In this document: positions 49,301-60,939 of the stretch, piece by piece
Position numbering within the stretch: position 1 is the first letter of the stretch
Layout: every line of letters starts with the position of its first letter
Assembly (NCBI GenBank): GCA_026168455.1
Contig: CM047426.1
Coordinates: 4,953,501 to 5,017,500 of the forward strand
Direction of reading: 5' to 3'
Length of the DNA stretch: 64,000 bases
DNA from: Theocolax elegans
Lineage: Eukaryota; Arthropoda; Insecta; Hymenoptera; Cerocephalidae
The notes under the pieces: generated by a model
The model's input: only the letters and a program-made list of their open reading frames with translations
Told to the model about the DNA's origin: nothing
Databases searched by the model: none
Translations under genes and position numbers: made by a program

Positions 49301-50887
49301 CTTGATCATACCTTCACAAATATAAAACTTGACATCATTTTCCATATTATATCGTAATATGTGCATTTTAAACGTAATCTATAACATATTGTCAAAATAT
49401 TTTAATATTGAACAATTAGTTTCCTTATGAATTATATTCACTTTGATTACTCGCTATTTCCACATTACTTTATCGATTTTAAAGAAATTTGGAAGGTGTG
49501 TATTTTTAAGTAAGCTCTGTTTGAAAAACTTGATATTTCTTTAAAAAGTGCAAAAAATTAAAAATATAGTCGGTTTAAACAAAAACATTAATTTGGGTTT
49601 TTCAAAAATCTTTTATAAAAAAATAGAACGTAAAAAATTGCACATTTGTTGAAAATTAAAAAAAAACAGTTCAATTAGTGTGGTATAAAGATTTGAAAAA
49701 ATTATTTTTTCCAAAAATCTGAATTAAAAATTATATGTTCTGTTAAATTGAAATACTTTTTGGGAAAATCAATTTTTCATCAATTTCATGCTCCACTTAG
49801 GTGACCAAATTCCTTATAAATAGTCACGTGGGAACCCTAGAGGAAATTTACATTGAAAGTTAAACTCGAATGACGTTACTTTTTCGATCATTAACATTGA
49901 TTGTTAAAAATTTATCGACTTCTATTATTGCATTGTATTAATATATAATAGAAAATTTACGTCGTGTATAAATCTATTTTGGCGTCTTCTTATTAATAAT
50001 GAGGAAAAAGAAGTGGAGATTTAAATTGGCTTGCGACGAAATTTTTATATACAAATTACGGTGTTTACATTAGAAGTCTGAAGGGGGTGACATTTTTTTC
50101 TCGGGAAAATCGATAAATTTTCAAAAAACAATATTAAAAAACCACCGTGTGATAAAATTAAACCAACGACATCATTTACGATCATTGTTGCCTATAGATC
50201 AAATACGATCATGACATATATACCCTCAATTAAATGTTTTTTAAAATTTCCAGTATATTTTACACGGAGAGAAATTTTGTATTAAAAAGTACGTAAAAGT
50301 ACGTCTAGTAAGTTGTAGTAGATCTTACAAAAAATTGGTTTTGTCGTAAATTTTACACAAATACAAATTGTAATAATTTCTACAAAAATTGTTATAAATT
50401 TTACATAAAAATACAGATTATAGCAAATTTTACAAAAGTTGTTGTAAATTTTACAAAAATTGTAGTAAATTTTACATAAATACAAATTGTAATCAAGTCT
50501 ACAAAAATAGTATTAAATATTACAAAATTGTAGTAAATTTTACAAAAAATTCTACTAAATTTAAATACAATCATATTTTCATACTGCAAACTACAGTAAT
50601 TTTCCTGAGTAAGTCAATCTCTAATTTCTTTATTAAAAAATATAATTATCGTTTTTAATCCAAACCTTTTCAACGACCGTACCTAAAAAATATATCTAAA
50701 AACCAAAATCTCGTCCCACATTTCCCACAAGTATCTCCACATACCTCTGCCGCTATGATGCTCGTGTGCTGCACAACGTATATCACGCGTAAAACAATAG
50801 CTATTTTTGTGACTGATAGGGCCAGACACCAACGCTACACATAAACATCTGAATAAGTTTAAAATACTCCCTAATATTTTTCCTCAT
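40326..50887 (-). CDS. Odorant receptor (insect 7tm_6 family), nine exons
   Basis: Exons in reading order: 50887-50745, 47977-47849, 46735-46618, 43996-43729, 41769-41662, 41589-41499, 40810-40674, 40589-40460, 40376-40326. Allowing one missing base in exon 1, the sum is 1176 nt and the product 391 residues, the usual size. Family marks: IQMFMCSVGVWPYQS in exon 1; VKELIDIIYYDWDHL in exon 3; the LYIDDDKYYYSILMHAYV loop and TDIFFATCAQHLC in exon 4; the QLFHVFLYSFHSQLL helix in exon 7; LRALKPCLF and MSFESFTT in exon 8; SFSYLTVV at the end. Two lesions are seen. One base is lacking near 50,811 (CAGTC/ACAAAA), and the exon 4 donor reads TACAG/TATTTT where TACAG/GTATTTT is needed for phase. Both are single-base losses, so the gene may be intact in reality or may be a recent pseudogene. 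It runs towards the kinase gene. Confidence 0.85.
40850..41370. repeat. Degenerate satellite in receptor intron 6
   Basis: Units contain ACAGAAAGTTTATCGATCGA, AATCAAATAATCGATAAT and CCAAAAA...ATAACATT words, the same family and orientation on the plus strand as in kinase intron 6. About four units are visible. Confidence 0.7.
41810..43600. other. Receptor intron 4, AT-rich
   Basis: No exon or organised repeat is visible apart from a CA run at 43,385-43,400. Confidence 0.5.
44200..44530. repeat. Weak minisatellite, GGGGAATAAAGTGA type, in receptor intron 3
   Basis: Short repeats such as AATGAGTCTATGGGGAATAAA and TTTTACTCCC are present, with the same TTTTACTC core as the minisatellites at 13,020 and 39,120, but much more diverged. 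Confidence 0.4.
44985..45150. repeat. Small foldback element
   Basis: GGAAAGAAAAAATTCAGTAAATTTTACTAAAC on the left is inverted on the right as GTTTAGTAAAATTTACTGAAACCTTTCTC. There is no coding content. Confidence 0.75.
45986..46342. repeat. Foldback MITE, termini TTAACCTTTAGAG
   Basis: TTAACCTTCAGAGATTGAGG at the left and CCGTCCTCTAAAGGTTAA at the right are inverted. It belongs to the same terminal family as 11,369-11,890. Confidence 0.6.
46911..47321. repeat. Foldback element, arms about 100 bp (first of an abutting pair)
   Basis: AAACGGCTATTTTATAGTCG...TTTTTGTCTAA at the left pairs with TTAGACAAAAAATTAATCGACTATAAAATGGCCGTTT at the right. Inner blocks (CTTTCCGATTCT... / ...GAATCGGAAAG) pair too. 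Confidence 0.85.
47323..47741. repeat. Foldback element (second of an abutting pair)
   Basis: AGTGTTCTATACCCTTTCAG and CGCCCTCTAGTCTGAGAAA at the left are inverted at the right end (TTTCTCAGACTAGAGGGCT, then GCATAGAGCACT). The centre is GC-rich (TGTCCACCGCGGTG). It starts within a few bases of the end of the preceding foldback. Confidence 0.85.
50262..50600. repeat. TAAATTTTACAAAAATTG tandem repeat with a CACGGAG end
   Basis: After TTTACACGGAGAGAAATTTTG the sequence contains about eight imperfect units of roughly 30-35 bp of TTGTAGTAAATTTTACAAAA type. The 5' end resembles the terminus of the MITE at 21,402. The minus-strand open frames here only translate the repeat. Confidence 0.65.
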
Positions 50888-51046
50888 CTTTTTTCCCCCT
50901 TTTTTATCTTTCCTCCAAAAAAAAAATATAAAATACTCTCACTCCTACATTTTCTTCTTCCTCACCGAGTACACCCTCGAACGTATCTATACTATAATCG
51001 TATACGGAAAGAGTAAAAGGGGTGTACATGTAGAAATTAATGTATA

Positions 51047-51121
51047 CAGGGTGTCAAAAATGTAACGGCACACGTGTATACATATATCTACGTGTTGGAC
51101 CGTTCATTTCTCGACACCCTG
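51047..51121. repeat. Mini-hairpin with TA-CAGGGTGTC ends
   Basis: CAGGGTGTCAAAAATGTAAC at the left and GACACCCTG at the right, flanked by TA on both sides, with an inner CACGTG pair. A second element with the same left end lies at 60,604-60,702. Confidence 0.65.
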
Positions 51122-53134
51122 TACATATATATCGTACATGTTATATAAATGTGTGGGTGTGTATAATAGACTTGAATAATAAATCCCTCGAATTATTTGT
51201 ACGCGTCATTAGAGAAAATGTTGGTGAATCGATACGAAAAAAAAAGAAACACTCGGTTGATTACCCTAAATCAAGTAAAATTATTCTTATGACGACTCAT
51301 CTTTTATTACCGATTGTTATTTATATAATACCAACCAACCAACCCCTCTGTGTGTATATATATATATATATATATACCAATATCGGTAATAATTAATACG
51401 GTAATTTTATGTGAATTGTGCATCTCGTTTTTCGTGTATATGTATGTGGAATTAGTCGGGTAGTTAAAATTTTTCTTTCCTTGAGATACGTTTAATATTT
51501 ATACGTATTACGCCCAGATAATTGAATCGTTATAAGGGGTGTATAAATTTTATGCTGGGTTTGTTTTATATATATGTAGAGGTATGTGTGTATATTGGTT
51601 TGTATAGAATTCTTATTATGTAATTTTAGGTAATTTCTATTAGACGGTTTATATACCTACTGCTACACCTTCGTGGATTAAGATCGGGGTAAGTTTTTTT
51701 ACCCGAGGGACAGTAAATGACCTTTCTATTTGAAAATTTTTTTATAAAGTATCAAAGGCTTGATTTATAGGAGGTGGTGTAGTTTATATAGCTGAAAATT
51801 AATTTGAATACACTGAAATAAATGTTAAAGATTTAAAAATTTGCTTATAAATAATCATTTTTAAATAATTTTAATGATGTAGGCCTGGAGTATTTTTTTT
51901 ACCGTACGATAAGGCAAGCAAGAATTTAAATGATTAATCTTTACCTTAAAATTTTGTAATGAGATGTTGATTAGATAATTATTTTTTATTTCAAAGGTGT
52001 GGGTAAAATAATTTAAACATCACTTATGGGATCAAACACTGTTTCGTTCATAAAATTCTTAAAAATTAAAAATTTAATTCATGGTAATACATAATACGTG
52101 TTAATTTACATAAATCAAGGATATATGTCGGACTCAGAAAATATGATAATTTTTTACTTTTTTTTTATAAGCAAATAAATACATTTTTTAATGAACATCA
52201 GTTTTTTGGTATGTTTTAAACGATATACGCAATTTTTGCGTGATTTTTAAATCGATAATTCAATTACAATGTTTGGGTTGACAGTTTATGCTTTTTTTTG
52301 ACTAATAATTACCTACCAAAAATTGTGCTTAATCAATTATTATTTAGAAAATGATTTTTTCTTTAAAAAATCAAAACGTTGGACCTTTCTTATGTTTTAA
52401 ACTATCTGTATGAATTTTTCCATTTTTTAAATTGATCAATTATATTTTAGATATAATTTTTTGGGTCGAAAGGTGCAGATTCCTGTAAGTTGGGTCCGAC
52501 ATTCCCAAGATATTGTTTTTGTGAACATTTTGAAATTTTGGTTAGAAAAATAAATACATCAGAATTCTTGATTCAACGTAAAACCTAAAATCAGTATTCG
52601 AGCATACTTGCCATACGATATATTTTTGACTTTTTATTGGATTGGGCTGAACTCTTCTTTAAATTAACTGTTATCTTTCGTCAAATAATCAGTTTTTAGC
52701 TAACAAAATGTTTCATAGATCCTTTTATTTCTTTTAGGAATTTGTAGTAAATATCACAGTTATTGTCATGTACCTTCGATTATTCAACACATCATCTGTA
52801 ATGTTGCATCTTCTATTAGATAAGTATACATTTAATTTAAAAGGTTTTAGATTAAACTAAATAATATAAGACTGACTTTTTGTTAACGTTTGCAGTCATA
52901 CTCATTACAATTCAATAGGACGAAATAGCTGATTCAAAATGCGTCAACAAAGGCAATTCCAAAATAACAAAATATGCTCTTATAGACGAAAAAAACATAC
53001 ATTTACAATATTATATTAAATAAATATTTCGAGGAATGTGGTAATAAATAATATTTTATTAGTTGCTTATGAAGGTGTGATGGTGTATCAGATACAAAAA
53101 ATTAGGTAAGTGAAAAATAAACGTCCATAATAAT

Positions 53135-53450
53135 ATTACAAAGTTAAGGGCATGTTGGACCCAAATTACAGGGATCTACCCTTTCCAACCCAATAGTTTT
53201 GTTCGAAAAAGTCATTTAAAAATCTGAATAAATACGCCAAGAGAGTTTTAATCAATTGAGAGGACCTGACGGTTCAATTAAAAAAAATAATGTATTTAAT
53301 TATAATTGAAAGTGACATTGAGTAAGTGAGATACAGCAAGATCGAGGGCCTGACGGTGTCCGTTTTTCAAAAATTGATTATTTACACTAAAAAAAAAATT
53401 AATAAATTAATAAATTTGCTATTTTAGGGTTCGACATCCCCTTAAATGAA
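53135..53450. repeat. Dispersed repeat family member (GAGGGCCTGACGG)
   Basis: The block carries CCAAATTACAGG, CTACC...AACCCAA, AATCTGAA and two copies of a CCTGACGG word, like the blocks in receptor intron 1. Confidence 0.6.
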
Positions 53451-55546
53451 ATATGAGAGGAATAATCGATTTTTAATTTACAGCAATTCTTATAGTTAGA
53501 ATTAGATTCACGTTTTACGTAATAAAAAACTACATTGTGAACTTAAATATGCTGATTACATGCCAGTGTATAAAGATGTTATTATATTGGACAATATTGT
53601 ATAAAGTTAACCTTTGCAACTACTGCCTTTTGGATAATATATAACTTTACACATATTCTTCGTTAATTAAAAAAATGTCATCCTGGACATTTGATTGAGA
53701 TTGGTCATCCGGACTTCTGATATTTACACTCCTGGTTAGTATATTTGCAGAAACAATTTCAAATATATGTAGTTGATCAAAATTAACTACGATAGTCATT
53801 TTTTGGTAATTTATTTATTTTACAAATTTATTTAGTATATTTTGCAAAGCGATTATTCTTTTTAATAAAAAAATATGCTTTATAAGTATCGTTAGTGTGA
53901 CAAAAAAATTATTTGATTAATTGAAACTAATAGTTTTTTCCCCATCAAATAAATGTTATATTTCTACGTTTCGGCCATCTATTTTTTTATGGCCCTTCTT
54001 AGAATGAAAATACCATTAAAATTTACATCTAAAAAATCATAAATGACCGAAAAGTATATAGAAACGTAAAAATGTATAAATATCCGTCACAGTATCAAAT
54101 AAATTATAAAAAAAGGTTATTTAATAACGTTTTCAACCAAAACACCTGAAATGTTCATAAACGCTTTATTAAGAAAAAAACCTAAATTTTCAACTTCGAA
54201 TTATTTTGACATTCCAAAATAATTTAGGATTTATGAATATCCGCAGAGATCATGTTTATATATACTAATCATCGCCGATTAAACGTGATTATTTATATTA
54301 TAATAAATTTAACGGTCTGTACGAGCCAGAATATAAAATATTCTTAATCATCAGTCAATGGTGTGTTACAATTCGTAGCCTCTACGCCAAACTGGATGAG
54401 CATAAATAATCTAATTCTGGAGATTAAGTAAATTAAATTGAAAATATTATTAATGTGGAAATAAAAAAAAATATTATTAAGATAACTTTAAATACAAAAA
54501 TAAAGAAAATGTATGACAAAATTATAAATGCAATAAATGTTTCGACCACAATTATGCGACGTAAAGTGATTATTCATATAACTTTTTTAGCTAACTCAAA
54601 ATTACGTATCTATAGGTTTCTTTTTCTGATTTTCAAATCCATATAATTTTCATAGATTATCAAATGTAGATGACATATCGTATCTCCGACGCTAATGATC
54701 TATTTTATTAATTAATAATCAACACAATCGCGTGTATATATATCTAAGTATTGACTATATATTATCTATGCAATAATAAACAAAGGTAGATATTTGATTT
54801 CCTAAAATCTCACCACCCTACCGCACGTTTACAAAATGATTTCTGATATATGGATTACTTTTAATTATTCGTCCAATATTTACAGAATTATTTTGTATTT
54901 TCAATTGACAACGCCATACGATACACAAATTCGATCGGTATACAGATTTTATGTATCGATAAATTTTATATTTTATGATTTCTTTTACATATATATGCGA
55001 TTATTATTTAAAATATTAAGGGTGTGATGTACTCAAATTTTAGGCTAACGACATTATCCATGTAAAATATGCGACAAAAAATTCAGAGATATTTTTTATT
55101 TTTAATAATAGTTATACTTAGTGATCATCAAATTGTTCGTTAAATTTTAATAAAAAAAATATGATATTGGAAGGAAATTCGACCGTTTATTCTACGGTTA
55201 TGAAAGAAAATTAAGAATAATGAATTTTTTTTCTATTTATTTAAATTGTTTTTTTAATGAACAGAAAACGTGTTTGAATAAAAGAATATATATGGAAAAT
55301 TTAAACATTTAGTTGAAAGAATAATCACAAATAATATCGATACATTCAAAAATTGACGTGTCGCAAGAAACATTTAGTACAAAACACTAATTGACACATT
55401 TTTGCTGCATACTTTGGTTAAAATGATTTTGTCTCATTGTAATTTTCCGGAAAAGTTTATATTTTTATTATACAAATATGCTACAAATGTTTTATATCAT
55501 TAAAATGAAAAGAAAAAGAAAATTTTTTTCGAACCTAGGTCTATCC

Positions 55547-56255
55547 TTAAGGGGTCCAAATGCTGTTTCACCTATAAAATTCACTGAAAAGAAAAAGTTC
55601 AATTAAATATTAATATACATAAATTAAGATATTGTTTTTGTGAACGGTCAGAAAAATTGATAAAATGTAACTATAAAAATTGCTCTTTTAATTTGTTTTG
55701 GGTTCAGCAAAGAAACCAAAATCAGTGTTTAAAGTTTTCTTAGGATTGGTCTAAAATTTTTTGAATAGCTTCTTTTAATTAATTGTTAGAATTGAATACC
55801 AGTTCACAAAGAAAAATTTGATTTTTATATTAATTTTTTATTATTTTTTTAGCAAAATTTGTACTAAAATATTGTTTTGAACAAAGTTGAGAAGTTTTTT
55901 TTATTACTTTTGTTCGATTTACTTTCTTACAATTAATGTAAAGAAGATTTCCTCCAAATTTCAGGCCAATCCAATGAAAATTTAAAAATGAACCTTATGG
56001 CAAGTGAATACAAACACTGATTTTGGTTCCTTCGCTGAACCCATATCATATAAAACAGGGTTTTAATAGTTCTATTTTATAAATTTTCGTAATCAAAATT
56101 TCAAAATGTTCAGAGAAATAATATTTTCATTTATGTATATTAACATATATTGTCTTCAACATTTATATTCTAAATTACAATAAATTAAATTTTTAATTGA
56201 AATTTTTAAGATTTAAGATTTTTAAGTATAGGTGAAACAATATTTGGACCCCTTA
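55547..56255. repeat. Foldback element of about 0.7 kb
   Basis: CTTAAGGGGTCCAAATGCTG and GTTTCACCTATA at the left are inverted at the right (TATAGGTGAAACAATATTTG, then GACCCCTTA). Inner blocks also pair (AACCAAAATCAGTGTTTA with AACACTGATTTTGGTT). A diverged relative appears to lie at 51,990-52,620. Confidence 0.8.
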
Positions 56256-56644
56256 ATAACAATATAAATTTTTGTATAAGCTCGTGTTTCCTAGTGAATA
56301 AGCGCGGAAAATTTTAATTTCTTCTTGAATTCGGATGATAACACCCAAATTTCAAAAGCCTACCAAAACAATCTTAAAAATTTTAAATCCTTTTGTTTTT
56401 TATATAATTATATGAGAAATCTGAAAAAATATCGCAGATATACTGTTGAAAGCAAATCGAATACCGAGATTTACAAAATAATTAATTTGTAATGATATAG
56501 GTATTAACAATTAAATCCTTCATATATCAAAAAAATAATTTGTAAAACCGACTGAGCAAAAAAGATAATTATTACATTTATTTAAAAAAATACTCAATTT
56601 TACGAAAAACTCGAATATAGAAGCATTAGATAATTAAATAATAA

Positions 56645-56788
56645 GTCATTCTACAAAGCTCCAGGTTGATACGACAAAAACACCCTAAAAAATTTCTACA
56701 TCAATAAATCACAGAAAATCGCACATTTTCGGTATAGAAATTTTTTAGGGTGTCTTTATAGAATCAACCTGGAGCTTTGTAGAATGAC
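56645..56788. repeat. Strong 144-bp hairpin
   Basis: GTCATTCTACAAAGCTCCAG...TTTTTTAGGGTGT pairs with its reverse complement over about 50 bp each side with few mismatches. The left and right ends are GTCATTC and GAATGAC. Confidence 0.9.
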
Positions 56789-57051
56789 ATGTAATTTATA
56801 ATTATCTAAATGCAGTTCTTTATTCGTGTTTTGCATAACATTGCATATATTTCTAAATAAATGTAATACTTATCTTTATTTTACTCGGTCGGTAACCCAG
56901 CAGGTATATCACCCCCTTAAATCATTTTTCCGTTTTTTGGAGATCACGTAATCTACATACATCAATTTTCAACTTCAAATACCGAAATCTCACTATAATT
57001 AGTAAAAAACAAACACTAAAATGCTCGTCTCAACATCATCAAAATACTCAC

Positions 57052-57439
57052 CTACAAAAAAACATCCTACATCATCACCAGCACTGGCTTCCATTCCACA
57101 AGTAGAACAAAATGTGATAATATCATTGTCGACTTCATCTTTTTCATTTCTTTCTAGGAGGTTACTAACAGCGAGCTCTCGTTTTAGAAAATCTGTTAAA
57201 AAAATTCACTTCATTTTTTCCAAGAATTTAATTATATACCCTCTATAGTAATTCAATATTTTTAATCCATGTTCGTTATCATGCTTCCTCTCCAATTGTT
57301 GAATTCATCACATTCCCACATGATATATACATTTTGAGAATAATCGTCGTCCACCCACGAAAATTCATAAAATTCCCGCGTGCTCCGTCGGTAACACTCG
57401 CGCCCAGCGCCACCTACTTCCAAACGCTCGTACCGCAAC
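57052..57439 (-). CDS. Pieces of an unrecognised protein-coding gene
   Basis: On the minus strand, an acceptor (GTGTGTGTTTTTAAG) opens a frame from 57,439 that reads LRYERLEVGG...REFYEFSWVDDDYSQN...YIMWECDEF. With one base added near 57,290 it continues as QQLERKHDNEHGLKILNYY instead of stopping. A second open piece, 57,192-57,052, reads FLKRELAVSNLLERNEKDEV, then FCSTCGMEASAGDDVGCFF, and ends at a strong donor (GTAG/GTGAGT). The CSTCG...GC cysteines could be half of a metal-binding ribbon. The joint between the pieces is unclear: a 47-bp intron does not keep frame. Codon use and aromatic content look like real protein, but the family is not recognised. Downstream exons would lie to the left, among the repeats. 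Confidence 0.45.
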
Positions 57440-57599
57440 CTTAAAAACACACACACATACATATTAAAAATACTTAATCAAGTGAAATGAATTAACACAA
57501 ACGCACACACGTACGCACCGAGATCACAACAACGTCAGAAAGCGAAAGAAAGAGACGGAGAGAGATAGAGAGACATCTACATACATACACATATATACA

Positions 57600-57720
57600 T
57601 TAAACTGAGATGTCTCGGCAAATGGCGGGTGCCTCGCGCAGTACGATCGAGGAGCGCGCTGCGCCTCGTCCAGGCGCCGCGATTCGCGGCACCCAGTCGT
57701 AATAACGTCGTATATTCACA
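57600..57720 (+). promoter_or_regulatory. GC-rich island, possible promoter or 5' leader
   Basis: This is the most CG-rich patch of the right half, between the minus-strand gene pieces and an empty plus-strand region. It contains a 30-codon open frame (57,609-57,701, starting MSRQMAGASRSTIEERAAP) that could be an upstream ORF. A possible donor, TGTG/GTGAGTTTTC, lies at about 58,018. The layout suggests a shared or plus-directed promoter whose first coding exon is beyond the window. Confidence 0.35.
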
Positions 57721-60603
57721 TTTCGTGCGCGTACGTATATACACACACCGATATACATTTTATACATCTTTTATTTTTTTTCTCTCGAGTCTTATAACCT
57801 AAAAAAAAAAATATATAAGTCGCGCAGAGTGAGAAGAAAACCAGGCGTTAAAAAAAATATATATATATAAAACAGTGTTCGAGGAGTGGGGGGGTAGCAC
57901 AATTCGGTTGATCGTATATTTTTCTCTTTCTGTTTTCCCCTCGTGTATGTGACCGAGTGTTGTGTGTATGTATATATAGATACATGTATATATATATGTA
58001 CACGTAATCGCAGTGTGGTGAGTTTTCATTATGTATATATATTTCTTTTGTATTTTTATATGGATTTGTTTTTGTTTTGATCGCGTATATATATATATAT
58101 ATTATGGAGTTGGTGAGGTATATAAAGAAAAAAATTTTTTTTTCGATGGATATATGTGGTGTTGTTATTGTTACACGCGAGGAGAAAGTATATATATGTA
58201 TATAGTGGAATTCAAGAGACGAGAAAAGGATGGAGATATATAGTATCGAAAGTTATGGAGCAGCTGGTCTTGGATGTTATTGTTCCACGAGTCGCGTATA
58301 TATATATATATAGTTTTGTTACACCGTTTATACCACGATCCGTTCGACCGTTTTTCTTCGTCAATTTTTCTTTTGTGAATCTATATTTATTGTTCAAGTA
58401 TTGGTCCAATACTTTGGGACATAACCTGTGCTGACAAACGTTAACATCTCTCGCGTTGATGTATGGACAATTCTGGTTTAACTTTTACGATTATGTGTAC
58501 GTGAATTTGTACTCTGAAAATTGATTGTAGATACGTCGTGTACGTTCGAGTTGGAAAAAACTATGATAGTTATAATCGTATGCAACGAGTGATCGCTTTG
58601 CGAGGTTAGGAAATTTATGGAAAGATGATTTAAAGAAGATAATAATTTACAACTTTCGTTACTCAGCATATTCATTATTATTATTACGCTTGATTATATG
58701 TGTTGCATTAAAAACATTACTTGTTGGGTGTTCGATTAATTAACTGCATACATATATAAATAGATCAAGAATGCAGAAGTATGTATATATATATACACAC
58801 ATTAAATAAATAGAATTATTACATAAAAATAAACAAGTAAATATTAGCAATGTTACATTAACGAGCAGCTCTTTTTTTATTAATGTAAATCATCTCGGGT
58901 AAAGTGCATTAGCATTTATTATGTAAATGTGTTTTGTAAAACTTTGTAAAGGTAAATGTTAGAACAAGATTTTTTAAATGCTAACTATATTTATTGAATG
59001 AAAGCATAACGTTAGTATATTACTTTAGAAAATCGATTTTCTTTTTATTATTTTAAATTATCTGTGGTAAAGTACTTTATGAATTACTATTTGAATGCAC
59101 ATTATTAAGTTTCATTTGATTTAAAAGTAGAGGTTGGAAGTTTGATAAAGATAAATGGAATTAAGAATTTTTTAAATGGTACTAATTAATTGGCTGAAGA
59201 TGTAACTTTCCATGAAAATTAAATTAGATTAAAATGTTTTACTTTAGAAAATATATTTTCTTAGGATTGTAATATTTTCTATGTATTGTATAAACGTCTT
59301 TACATTATAAATCACCTTTCGTCAAGTAAGTTACATTTTATTATTTAAATGTACATTATTACATTTTATACAATTCAAACTTATAGTTTCTTTATTTGAT
59401 AAAGATATAAATGTAACCAAATATTTTTCTAACGTTAACAGCAATATTACACAATATTTCTTTGGAAAATAAATTTTATAAAGTTAAATTGAATCTTAAA
59501 TACTAGACAAATATACTGTTTCACTGATCACTCATAAAAATATTGTAACTCATACATTGTAAATTTTACATGATACTACTGCTCGATAATTGAGAAAAGC
59601 AAATTCAAACGCATGATAAAAGGATGGAACAAAAAGAATCAAGGAAGTGCAGATGCAGATATACGTGCCCAGATTTTCTCAACTCGTTTTATACACAAAA
59701 TAACCAACACTTCTTGAATTTTGATTGAAAGTCCTTGAAAAACGAGACCCACAAAAATACTAATGATGGTGCACCATCCAAGATATTCTCGTCTCTCCAC
59801 ACACATATATATACAGTGATAACGACATTTTCAATTCGGGATGGACTTTGACGCGTTCTCTTTAAATATAAATGCGGGTTGCATAACCGTGTGTGTGTGT
59901 ATATATATACATATACATATAAACGAACGGAAAGGCTCTCCGCCAGATTAAAAAAAATCATACACATATTTTTTTTTTAAACTGTATTAACGTTTACATT
60001 TCTCTTTTCTTTTTTTGAAGAAAAAGAGAGGGAAGACGCTCGTGAGGTTTTTTATCTGCTTTTTAACGAAAGTTATGTAAAAATACGATGATGAAAGCTT
60101 GTTTGTGTGGTCGTAATGCATTCTTGATGCTATATACATCAGTGTGTTTATCATCTATAATTCGATTGGTAAACCGGTCAGATTTTTATGTGCTTTGCCG
60201 GGTTTTCTTTGTCGTTTGTGTATTTCTTTCTTTTTTTTCTTCGTTGTTATTACGCGCACGTCGTTTTTCTTTTTTGGATCAGTTATGAAAATCTGTAAGA
60301 GAACGTGTAATCGTTTAATTTATTGTTTTTATCAAGGATAAAATAATTGGATTTATCTAATTAATTGATTATTAGAAATTGATGATCTTTTTTGAGGTTA
60401 GATGAAACTATTTTTTGGTTTAGTAATTAAGAACTTTTATTAAGGAGATGTATATTGTTAAATTAATTATGTTTTTTAGAATTTTATTTAACCTTAAAAT
60501 GTTAAAATTCCTACTATAGGGTAATATCCAAAAATTAATACATCCCTACTAGATTTTTATTTATTTATCAATTATTTATATATAAAGAGAGTTCGATTAT
60601 GTA

Positions 60604-60702
60604 CAGGGTGTCCAAAAAGTAACGAAACATCAAAAAAATTTTCCAAGATGTATTTTTACTTGGGAAATTCTTTAGATGTTTCGTTATGTTTTTGATGCCC
60701 TT
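60604..60702. repeat. Mini-hairpin with TA-CAGGGTGTC end
   Basis: CAGGGTGTCCAAAAAGTAAC, then GAAACATCAAAAAAATTTCC, pairs with the right half (GGAAATTCTTTAGATGTTTC, then GATGCCCT). It is related to 51,047-51,121. Confidence 0.6.
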
Positions 60703-60939
60703 ATATAATAATTATGAAAAGATTGACTTTTTTTGCCAAAAATTTCACTGTAATGCTCTTCTATTTTTTTTCATTATGAAAATATTAAAATTATTTTTAT
60801 TGAAATTTTTTTCTACTCAATCGTTACCGACGACAAAACCTGATTATTTATTAATTTTTTTTTTACAAATTTGCTGCGTAAACTTCTGCTACATCGTTCA
60901 AGCATAGCGTACGATTTTTTATTCCAAATTTTCACTTTC

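Larger units (their letters stand above)
50888..57051. other. Repeat-rich region without a visible gene
   Basis: It contains a TACAGGGTGTC hairpin (51,047), a TA microsatellite (51,355-51,376), dispersed repeats (53,135-53,450; 56,325-56,560), a 0.7-kb foldback (55,547-56,255) and a 144-bp hairpin (56,645-56,788). The few open frames of 60 codons or so are low-complexity and lack splice context. Exons of the minus-strand gene at 57,052 would be expected here but are not recognised. Confidence 0.5.

Noticed and set aside
50282..50589. Minus-strand frames with repeated KFTTIFVKF
   Set aside because: Translation of a TAAATTTTACAAAA tandem repeat.
60088..60341. Overlapping hydrophobic frames of about 65 codons
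   Set aside because: T-rich sequence yields Phe/Leu/Ser frames in all registers; no splice or start context.
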